A stretch of 64,000 nt of DNA, from positions 1 to 64,000 of the forward strand of contig JBBRTB010000004.1 in assembly GCA_038244815.1 (NCBI GenBank), read 5' to 3'. Positions 57,804 through 64,000 of the stretch are shown in pieces. Position 1 is the stretch's first letter. The number at the start of each line of letters is the position of its first letter. The notes under the pieces are model-generated. The model was given only the letters and a program-made list of their open reading frames with translations. It ran no database searches and had not been told where the DNA came from. The translations under genes and the position numbers were made by a program. This DNA is from DASVHS01 sp038244815 (GTDB taxonomy: Bacteria; Acidobacteriota; Thermoanaerobaculia; Gp7-AA8).

Positions 57804-58439
57804 ATGCGTCCGGCCGGCGAAGAACGGCGCGAATTCCAGCGCCTCCGCCTCGACCCACCGGTGCCCGGCACTCTTGGCAGGACCGCGGTGGCGATTGTCG
57901 AGGTCGGGGTGCTCGGCGCCCGGGTTCAGCACAGCGAGCCGCTCGATCAGGAGTACGCGGAGCTGCACTTCTCCACGGGAGAGGATGAGATCGGCATGCG
58001 TTGCGAGACCATCCGCACGTACAAGCGCGAGAGCAAACTCGAGTCCGGCCTGCGCTTTCTGGCCGCGATCGATGACTCGGGCGACAAGCTGCGGGCCATG
58101 CTGGCCAGACTGGTGACGCACGAGTTCGAGGTGCGCCGCAAGATGCCGGCGGACTCGATGCCGCCACCATCGTCGGTCGACGGCGACAGAACCGTCCGCG
58201 GCTCGGATGCCGGATTCCTCTGCTACCGGCTCGAGAATGGGGTCTGGCGCAAGCGCCGGGTCTTTCTCCCCGAGCAGCCCCGGACCGGGTTCACCGTTGC
58301 TCGATCGGAGGACAGCTCGGAGATGCAGCGTCTCTGCAGAGTCTACGAGGCTTCCGACGAGGAAGGCCGGCGTCTCATCCGGCTCTTCGCGGAGTTGAGC
58401 GTCAGCGACTTCCTGCAGATTCCGCCGAAGCTGTCGTGA
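57804..58439 (+). CDS. PilZ-like protein with conserved C-terminal domain (copy 1)
   Basis: A 211-residue protein. An N-terminal RREFQRLRL (RxxxR) and VEVGVLGARV (ExGxxG) suggest a c-di-GMP-binding PilZ fold, although the second motif departs from DxSxxG. The C-terminal 75 residues match those of the gene at 60461: GFTVA...ED...LCRVYEASDEEGRRLIRL. The start is ATG 57804, with TACAAT 7 nt upstream; ATG 57795 lies inside that hexamer. Its 3' end overlaps the convergent histidine kinase by 38 nt. Confidence 0.78.
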   Translation: MRPAGEERREFQRLRLDPPVPGTLGRTAVAIVEVGVLGARVQHSEPLDQEYAELHFSTGEDEIGMRCETIRTYKRESKLESGLRFLAAIDDSGDKLRAMLARLVTHEFEVRRKMPADSMPPPSSVDGDRTVRGSDAGFLCYRLENGVWRKRRVFLPEQPRTGFTVARSEDSSEMQRLCRVYEASDEEGRRLIRLFAELSVSDFLQIPPKLS

Positions 58440-60393
58440 CCGCCTCCGCGGCCTGCTCCAGCGGCAGCGTGAAGTAAACGCGGGTTCCCTTCCCCTGCTC
58501 GCTCTCGACCCAGATCCGTCCGCCATGGGCCTCGACGACGCCCTTCACGATCGACAGTCCCAGCCCCGCGCCCATCCGTTCGGTGCGCTTGGCCTGCCAG
58601 TAGGGAGTGAAGATGTCGTTGAGATGGCGGGAGGGAATACCGGGACCGGAGTCGGTCACCACGAACAGCACTTCTTCCCCCCGCTGCTCGGCGGCGAACG
58701 AGATCAGCCCACCGGCCAGTGTGAACTTCAGCGAGTTCCCAACGAGATTCGAGAGCACTTGCAGGATGCGGTGGCGATCGGCGCGAACGGCCAGTAGCTT
58801 CGGCGCGACATGTTCCTGCAGTGTGACCGCACTCGCCGCCGCCTGAGCCTTGAACAGCTCGTAGGTCTCTCGGAAGAGCGACTCGACGTCGATCGTCTCC
58901 GGAGCGATCGGCAGACGCTTGCCGCCCTCGAGCCGGGTGACGTCGAGCAGGTCCTCGATGAGGCGGCTCATGCGCCTGGCCGACACGTCGATGGTCTCGA
59001 TCTGCTCCCGCTCCTCGGCGGGGATTCCGGGGTTCATCTCCAGAAGCGAGGCGGCCAGCGAGATCGCGCTCAATGGGTTGCGCAGATCGTGCGAGACGAT
59101 GGCCAGCACTTCCTCGCGGGCTCGCAGCGCCTGCTGTGATTCGAAATACAGCCGGGCGTTGTCGATGGCGAGCGACGCATGGCGTGACAGTTCTTCGAAG
59201 AGCGGGACTTCCTCGCGCGTGTATGGCTTCCCTTCGGGGGCGATGGCGATGACCACACCGAGGTTCTGGCCGCGGCTGACCAGCGGAATAACCAGCATGG
59301 TTCCCGTCGTGCCCGCGGTTCCCGTGGCGAACTCATGCACACCTGATGTGCCGCCGACAACGCGCGTTGCCTGTTCCTTCAGGATCTGCTCGAGCATTTC
59401 CGGAACGTCGTGCCGGCATTGCCCGATCGATGCAGCGAGCTTCCGCTGCAACTCCGGATTGCGATGGGCGGCGGCGACGCGTTCCAACGCACCGTCCGAG
59501 CCGATCATGTCGATGGTGCAGGCCTGCGCGAGGTTCGGCACGATGAGCCGGGCCAGCGCGTCGATCGAGTTCTGGTAATCGAGCGACGTGGTGAGCTCGT
59601 GACCGGCGGCGGCGAGAAACGCCGCCCGGCGCTCTTCCCGCTCGGCTGCGTCGCGGGCACCTCGTGCCTCGACCGTCTGCTGCTCGGCCTCCTCCCGTCT
59701 TCGCGTCGCTTCGGCCGCCAGGAGTCGCATCTGGCGCCCCAGGCCCGCGACGAGCAGCGCCGAGGTCATGGCCAGCACGGTCAGGATGATGGTCAGCGAC
59801 ATGTTCCATCGCTCGGCCTGGCGGATGCTCTGCAGGCGCTGTTCGATGGCCGCCTGCAGGGCCATCTCGACGTTCGACGCCGCGCTGAGCGACTCCTCGT
59901 ACGCCGGATGGTGCTCGAACAGCCGGGCGGTGAAGACTTCCTGCGGTAACGGACGCGAGAGGAACTCGCTCGTGCGTACGCCGAGGTGCCAGCGCGTGGA
60001 CTGGTGCGTCAGGATGCCCAGGTCGGAGCCGACGTCGTCGCCGAGCTTCGGGGCCAGTTGCTCGAGGGCGCGGCGGTTCGCCTCTTGATGCTCGACGAGG
60101 TGGAAGTAGGCCGCACGATACTGCTCCTGGCCGGTGACCTGGTAGGCGATGATCTTGTCGAGCTCACCGGAAAGATCCACCTGGATCTGATTGGCCTCGC
60201 GTCGGGCGGGCTCGGCGATTCGCGAGATCTCGTCTCGCATCCGCGCCGTCCGGTTCGAGACGATGATCGGAAGGAGAACGAGCGAGACGAGCGAGACGAT
60301 GATGAAGGCAACCGGCACGACCGCGGACCAACTACGCTCCGGGCCGGTGCGCCAGATGCTCCTCCGCTCCCTCTGGCCTGACGAGTGTGTCAT
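58402..60393 (-). CDS. Membrane GAF-domain histidine kinase
   Basis: A 663-residue sensor kinase. Two transmembrane helices flank an extracytoplasmic helical region of about 150 residues (CHASE3-like, about 40-190). Then come a GAF domain (about 255-410), HisKA with VSHDLRNPLSAIS near 435 and HATPase with NLVGNSLKFTLAGG, DSGPGIP and GAGLGLSIVKG. No receiver is attached. It sits between two PilZ-like paralogues, one convergent and one divergent, so the three probably work together. Confidence 0.9.
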   Translation of the reverse strand: MTHSSGQRERRSIWRTGPERSWSAVVPVAFIIVSLVSLVLLPIIVSNRTARMRDEISRIAEPARREANQIQVDLSGELDKIIAYQVTGQEQYRAAYFHLVEHQEANRRALEQLAPKLGDDVGSDLGILTHQSTRWHLGVRTSEFLSRPLPQEVFTARLFEHHPAYEESLSAASNVEMALQAAIEQRLQSIRQAERWNMSLTIILTVLAMTSALLVAGLGRQMRLLAAEATRRREEAEQQTVEARGARDAAEREERRAAFLAAAGHELTTSLDYQNSIDALARLIVPNLAQACTIDMIGSDGALERVAAAHRNPELQRKLAASIGQCRHDVPEMLEQILKEQATRVVGGTSGVHEFATGTAGTTGTMLVIPLVSRGQNLGVVIAIAPEGKPYTREEVPLFEELSRHASLAIDNARLYFESQQALRAREEVLAIVSHDLRNPLSAISLAASLLEMNPGIPAEEREQIETIDVSARRMSRLIEDLLDVTRLEGGKRLPIAPETIDVESLFRETYELFKAQAAASAVTLQEHVAPKLLAVRADRHRILQVLSNLVGNSLKFTLAGGLISFAAEQRGEEVLFVVTDSGPGIPSRHLNDIFTPYWQAKRTERMGAGLGLSIVKGVVEAHGGRIWVESEQGKGTRVYFTLPLEQAAEAVTTASAESAGSR

Positions 60394-60403
60394 GTTCCGA
60401 CGG

Positions 60404-60420
60404 CTTCACTCGCAGTGAAG
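60404..60420. promoter_or_regulatory. Palindrome in kinase/PilZ-2 divergent region
   Basis: CTTCACTGCGAGTGAAG is a perfect 7-bp inverted repeat with a 3-nt centre, 10 bp before the kinase start. Likely an operator or hairpin in the shared promoter. Confidence 0.45.
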
Positions 60421-60460
60421 CTATGCCGTAAGCCGAGCAAACCGCTTACCATATCGCCCG

Positions 60461-61102
60461 ATGGTGAAAGAAGAACGGCGTCGTTTTCAGCGGATGAAGC
60501 TCGGTAAACCGTTGCTGGGCATGATGGATGGGCAAAGCGCGCTCATTCTCGACATAGGCATCGCTGGAGCGTTCGTCGAACACTACGGCGCGGTGATGAG
60601 CGGCGACCGCTTCCGTTTGTCATTTCGGTGGAAGGGTCAGGAAATCGCGTTCGCGACGGTGGTCAGGCGCAGCAATGTCATCCGCCCGGCAGAGGGAAGT
60701 CAGGCCACGGTGTCGCACTCAGGCCTCGAGTTCGGAAAGGCCGAGGGCGATTCGGCGTCGCTACTGCAGGACATGATGGCCATCTTCGTCGGCCGTGTTC
60801 TGGCGGCGCAGAAAGCGAATGCGAGCGCGGAGGCCGGCGAGAGCGGCGCCATTCTCTTTCAGATGGGCGATGCCCGGCGGTCGCGCACACACGGCTACCT
60901 GGCGTACGAGTACGACGGCGACAAGTGGACGTGCGTGCACACCAAGAGCGGCAAGCAGCCGCACAACGGCTTCACCGTCGCCGCGTATGAGGACGAGGAA
61001 GATCTGGAGACGCTCTGCCGGGCCTGGGAATCGGCGGACGAGCAGGGGCGCACGATGATCCGTCTGGCCGCGGAGCTCAGCGTCAACTCCGCGAAGAAGT
61101 AG
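60461..61102 (+). CDS. PilZ-like protein with conserved C-terminal domain (copy 2)
   Basis: A 213-residue paralogue of the gene at 57804. N-terminal RRRFQRMKL and LDIGIAGAFV (DxGxxG) fit a PilZ domain with Ser replaced by Gly. The C-terminal part shares HNGFTVAAYEDEEDLETLCR, ESADEQGRTMIRLAAELSV with copy one. TACCAT lies 8 nt before the ATG and there is no ribosome-binding site. Divergent from the kinase across the palindrome at 60404-60420. Overlaps the convergent HAD gene by 20 nt. Confidence 0.78.
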   Translation: MVKEERRRFQRMKLGKPLLGMMDGQSALILDIGIAGAFVEHYGAVMSGDRFRLSFRWKGQEIAFATVVRRSNVIRPAEGSQATVSHSGLEFGKAEGDSASLLQDMMAIFVGRVLAAQKANASAEAGESGAILFQMGDARRSRTHGYLAYEYDGDKWTCVHTKSGKQPHNGFTVAAYEDEEDLETLCRAWESADEQGRTMIRLAAELSVNSAKK

Positions 61103-61784
61103 CGAGCCAGGCGGAGTCGACCTCGCCGAACGAGGCAACCACGAGATCGGCGGCTGTGAGGTCCTGCCGCGTCAGGGCCCGGGGATTGCGCACGGCCACG
61201 CAGTACATCCCCGCCGCCCTGGCCGCCCGCACGCCCACGTTCGAATCTTCGAACACCACACAAGACTCCGGATCCACACCCAGCCGGCCGGACGTGACGA
61301 GATAGGCCTGAGGATCGGGTTTTCCACGCTGCACCTCGCTGCCGTCGACGATCACGTCGAACATGTGCAGCAGCCCGAAGAGGTCCAGGATCGTCTCGAT
61401 CGAGCTGCGCACCGCTGACGAAGTGATCGCCAGCGCCAGGCCGAGGTCGTGAAGCGCCCGGATCAACGGGGCGGCGCCCGGCATCAACTCGAGATCGCCC
61501 GCGCCGGCGATCTCCTCGTCGAAGACGCGCTGCCGCTCCGCGAGAAGATCGTCCAGGGGCCGGTCCCAGCCGAAGAAGGCCCGCATATCACGGACATCGT
61601 CGATGATGCGGCGCCCCGAGCCGGTGCGAAAGGACTCCGGCATGTCCGCGTAACGCGATCCCATGGCCGCGCTGAGCCGTTCGTAGGCTCGGGTGTGCTG
61701 CCGTTCGAGATCGATGATGGTCTCGTCGAAATCGAAAATGGCCGCGCCGGGCCGGATAGGAAAGTTGCGTGGCCGCTCTCTCAT
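61083..61784 (-). CDS. HAD-superfamily phosphatase/phosphoglucomutase-like
   Basis: A 233-residue haloacid-dehalogenase enzyme. The nucleophile motif is IFDFDETI (Asp 18 and 20), motif II is AITSSAVRSS near 125 and motifs III/IV are GKPDPQAYLVTS and CVVFEDSNVGVRAA near 165-185. The cap domain lies in between. Its closest subgroup includes beta-phosphoglucomutase and phosphoglycolate-type phosphatases; the substrate is unknown. It starts at ATG 61784. A long upstream open frame is not translated. Confidence 0.9.
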   Translation of the reverse strand: MRERPRNFPIRPGAAIFDFDETIIDLERQHTRAYERLSAAMGSRYADMPESFRTGSGRRIIDDVRDMRAFFGWDRPLDDLLAERQRVFDEEIAGAGDLELMPGAAPLIRALHDLGLALAITSSAVRSSIETILDLFGLLHMFDVIVDGSEVQRGKPDPQAYLVTSGRLGVDPESCVVFEDSNVGVRAARAAGMYCVAVRNPRALTRQDLTAADLVVASFGEVDSAWLATSSRS

Positions 61785-61802
61785 GGTTACCGTGACGGGG
61801 CG

Positions 61803-62018
61803 GTGCAACCCGACTTCCAACACCTGATGACGGTGATCATCGGGGCCGGCCTGACGATCTTCGCGATCGGCGGCACGCTGCTCTTCCTCGCCTTTCGCGC
61901 ATACGGATCGTCGAAGCGCGGCGACATCAAGCACGTCGTTCTGATGGTCGCGGCGATCGGCTTCATCCTTTTCTGCTGCGTCGGACTGCTGGTCTGGTCG
62001 ACGATGCAGCCGAAGTGA
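61803..62018 (+). CDS. Two-helix membrane mini-protein
   Basis: A 71-residue protein with helices at about 9-30 and 42-66, separated by a basic loop (AYGSSKRGDIKH). It starts at GTG 61803, or at ATG 61827 if eight residues shorter. No family. It overlaps the 3' end of the convergent CoA-transferase by 56 nt. Confidence 0.5.
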   Translation: MQPDFQHLMTVIIGAGLTIFAIGGTLLFLAFRAYGSSKRGDIKHVVLMVAAIGFILFCCVGLLVWSTMQPK

Positions 62019-63156
62019 GGCCGAGCTCGCGCAGCACGCCATCGGTATGCTCGCCCAGCCGCGGCGGAGCGCTCCGGATCGGAAAGCGCGAGCCGGAGAA
62101 GAGAACCGGATTGCGCACCGTTTCGTAGCGGCCGGCCTCCGGATGGTCGAGAGTGACGACGAGCGTACGACCCGGCTTGCTTTCGAGCGCTTCGCGCACG
62201 CCCTGCACGAGCGCCACCGGAACGGCAACGCGTCGGCAGCGCGCAACCCACTCCCTGGCCGGGCGGGAGCGAAACGCCGCATCGAGAATCGGGATCAGCT
62301 CCGCCCGGTGCTCGACGCGCCGCGCATTCGTCGCGAAACGGGAGTCCTCGAGCAGATCGGGACGCCCGATCACGTTGCACAGCGACGCGAAATGACGATC
62401 CGTTCCCGCACCAACGGCGAAGGCGCGGTCGCTGCCGTGGAACACCTGGTACGGAACGATGGACGCGTGGGCGTTCCCCCACCGCGCCGGCTCCTTGTCC
62501 GTGACGATCGCACTCTGGGCGACGTTGACGAGCGACGCCAGCGTGGAGCTGAACAGCGAGACTTCGATGCGTGCTCCTCGTCCGCCTCTCTCGCGCGCAT
62601 AGAGTGCCGCACAGATCGCTCCGGCGGCGTCATGCGCGGTCATCACATCGGACAGCGCCACGCCCACCTTCATCGGTTCTCCATCGGGCTCGCCGGTGAT
62701 CGCCATCAGCCCGGAGGCCGCCTGCGCCAGCAGGTCGTAGCCGGGCGTGCCGGCCTCGCTCGAATCGCTGTCGAACCCGGAGATCGAACAGTGGATGGCC
62801 CGCGGGTTCCGGCGGCGGACGTTGTTGAGCCCGAGTTTCTCTCTTTGAACGGGCAGAAAATTGTCGACGACGACATCGGCACGAGCCACCAGAGCCCGGA
62901 CGAACTTCTGGCCGGCCGCGGAGGCGAGGTCGATGGCCACTGATTCCTTGTTGCGGTTGACAGAAAGGAAGTAGGCGCTGACGCCGTGGAGGAACGGGGG
63001 TCCCCAGCGGCGGGTCTCATCGCCCCGCCCGGGCTCCTCGACCTTGATGACGCGGGCGCCGGCGTCGGCGAGGAGCTGGGTGGCCAGCGGGCCGGCCAGA
63101 ACGCGGGAGAAGTCTGCCACGAGGATCCCGTCGAGAGGAAGGGCGGACCGTTTCAA
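61963..63156 (-). CDS. CaiB/BaiF family acyl-CoA transferase
   Basis: A 397-residue class III CoA-transferase. The opening is LDGILVADFSRVLAGPLATQ, the CoA-binding region GARVIKVEEPGRGDETRRWG, and the catalytic Asp sits in GTPGYDLLAQAASGLMA near residue 165. It moves CoA between carboxylic acids; the substrate cannot be told. The TTG start at 63156 overlaps the stop of the upstream zinc-ribbon gene, so they are coupled. Confidence 0.93.
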   Translation of the reverse strand: MKRSALPLDGILVADFSRVLAGPLATQLLADAGARVIKVEEPGRGDETRRWGPPFLHGVSAYFLSVNRNKESVAIDLASAAGQKFVRALVARADVVVDNFLPVQREKLGLNNVRRRNPRAIHCSISGFDSDSSEAGTPGYDLLAQAASGLMAITGEPDGEPMKVGVALSDVMTAHDAAGAICAALYARERGGRGARIEVSLFSSTLASLVNVAQSAIVTDKEPARWGNAHASIVPYQVFHGSDRAFAVGAGTDRHFASLCNVIGRPDLLEDSRFATNARRVEHRAELIPILDAAFRSRPAREWVARCRRVAVPVALVQGVREALESKPGRTLVVTLDHPEAGRYETVRNPVLFSGSRFPIRSAPPRLGEHTDGVLRELGLTSAASSTRPAVRRSRKG

Positions 63157-63482
63157 CTGTACTGCTGCTTGAGAGCGTCGAGGTCGGCCAGGGTTTTCCG
63201 CAGGATATTGACGACCTTGTGCACCTCGGTGCCGTAGGTGCGGAGCTCGGCGTCGCAGTCGCCCATCCCGTACACGGCCTCGTCTTTTTCCAGGCGGTCG
63301 CGCTCGAAGCGGAGGCGTTCGGTGAGCTCTTCGATCTCGGTCAGGAGGATGAAGTTGATGTCCTTCTCGCCGAGGTAACGTTTGCACTGAGGGCAGTAGA
63401 TCGAGCGGTCCTCGGACGATTCGACGAGTTCGAAAACGAACTGTCGCTGGCACTGCGGGCATTCGAAGACTTCGGGTAGCAC
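63153..63482 (-). CDS. Zinc-ribbon coiled-coil protein
   Basis: A 109-residue protein starting at GTG 63482, preceded by GAGAGTTGAG. The zinc ribbon is CPQCQRQ...CPQCKRY (residues 8-32), and the rest is a helical, charged coiled coil (LTEIEELTERLRFERDRLEK). No family name. A longer open frame upstream runs through the tRNA and is not real. Coupled to the CoA-transferase gene. Confidence 0.7.
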   Translation of the reverse strand: MLPEVFECPQCQRQFVFELVESSEDRSIYCPQCKRYLGEKDINFILLTEIEELTERLRFERDRLEKDEAVYGMGDCDAELRTYGTEVHKVVNILRKTLADLDALKQQYS

Positions 63483-63619
63483 GATCTCAACTCTCTCGAA
63501 GATTGTGCCACCGAAACGCAGCTCCGGCGCCGGAATTCCGAAGGTTGACGGTGAGGTTAGGGCGCGTGTAGCATCGATGTCCTTCAACGGTGGCGCGCTC
63601 GTGCCCGTGGTCTCATTGC

Positions 63620-63693
63620 TGGGAGATCGTTCAATGGTAGGACAGCTGGCTCTGGACCAGCATATCGGGGTTCGACTCCCTGTCTCCCAGCCA
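63620..63693 (+). tRNA. tRNA-Gln (anticodon CTG)
   Basis: A 74-nt cloverleaf with an encoded CCA end. The 7-bp acceptor stem is TGGGAGA with TCTCCCA, discriminator G. The anticodon stem GCTGG/CCAGC holds loop CTCTGGA with anticodon CTG at 63652-63654, reading CAG. The T arm contains TTCGACT. The T54-like start of the acceptor matches bacterial tRNA-Gln. Confidence 0.95.
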
Positions 63694-63744
63694 ATCGCCT
63701 GAGGCGTTTCCGTCATCGCCGGATGATTTGGCCGAGCCACCACC

Positions 63745-64000
63745 GTGAACGACGTGCATTCCATCGCGCATCGGGCTGCGGCCATCACATCGCTCGACAA
63801 GTTTCATGTGATGCGCGTCATCGGTGATGCGGTGGACAAAACGCGCCTAGCCGAACGAGCGGAGTATCCGGAACTCAAAGGCTATCGGTACGCGCTGCTT
63901 CGGAACCCCGAATCGATGAGCGATCGCGAGCTGGATTTCACCTCGCAGCTGCTGCGCAAGAGCACGTCCAAAACAGCGCGAATGAACCGGCGGATCAGCC
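63745..64000 (+). mobile_element. 5'-truncated ISL3-like transposase, cut by window edge
   Basis: From GTG 63745 the frame reads TSLDKFHVMRVIGDAVDKTR and LKGYRYALLRNPESMSDREL, matching the core of ISL3-family DDE transposases. The N-terminal zinc finger, HTH and first catalytic Asp region are missing: bases 63694-63744 directly upstream are not coding. It lies 51 bp after tRNA-Gln. Whether the 3' half is intact is beyond the window. Probably a dead IS fragment. Confidence 0.75.

Noticed and set aside
61083..62282. A 399-residue version of the HAD protein
   Set aside because: The extra N-terminus is antisense to the CoA-transferase gene region and unlike any HAD protein.
63153..63800. A 215-residue frame through the tRNA
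   Set aside because: The upstream half is antisense to tRNA-Gln. The zinc-ribbon protein fits a start at 63482.

Overview
High-GC bacterial chromosomal DNA, densely packed with genes on both strands. The best guess is an acidobacterium or close relative. The clues are a VWFA-type protein like those common in Acidobacteriota, a eukaryotic-type Ser/Thr kinase fused to a TolB-like beta-propeller, large multi-sensor histidine kinases and strong G/C preference at third codon positions. No rRNA or other decisive phylogenetic marker is present, so this is an inference.

Region 1 (1-19.5 kb) is a phosphate and polyphosphate island. Minus-strand pstB-phoU-phoB-phoR-DUF47-pitA handles uptake and sensing. 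Divergent from it are two polyphosphate kinases of the Ppk1 type with two small Lys-tailed proteins between them, then a CHAD-domain protein. On the minus strand follow a SixA phosphatase, a Ppx/GppA exopolyphosphatase, a Gly/Pro-repeat mini-protein, pstA, pstC, pstS, a broken second pstS, and an OprP-like porin. An 11-bp-period motif (CTTTAC-N6-TTYAC) sits at three minus-strand promoters here and is a strong candidate PHO box. A metallophosphatase and a 1410-residue GAF/PAS histidine kinase (19.5-23.8 kb) follow.

Region 2 (23.8-40.8 kb) is mostly housekeeping: mazG, yidD, nth, hutU, a fatty-acid desaturase, a parvulin-like isomerase, dnaB, a lone receiver protein, an NfeD-type membrane protease, a glycosyltransferase, an MBL-fold hydrolase, an Lhr helicase and a broken nei/fpg gene.

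Region 3 (40.9-51.5 kb) is more accessory. It holds a Lys-rich ORF running into a Doc/Fic domain across an apparent +1 frameshift, a zinc-ribbon membrane protein, an M15-like peptidase with an EF-hand insertion, the VWFA protein, and separate LigD-type ligase and polymerase genes with an unrecognised partner and no Ku. An alcohol dehydrogenase and a Ser/Thr kinase whose N-lobe is deleted follow.

Region 4 (51.6-64 kb) holds uvrA, cutA, mtgA, a lytic transglycosylase, two PilZ-like paralogues flanking a GAF histidine kinase, a HAD hydrolase, a CaiB-type CoA-transferase, tRNA-Gln(CTG) and a truncated ISL3-like transposase at the right edge. Many genes have a -10-like hexamer only 6-9 nt before the start codon and no Shine-Dalgarno sequence, suggesting widespread leaderless transcription.
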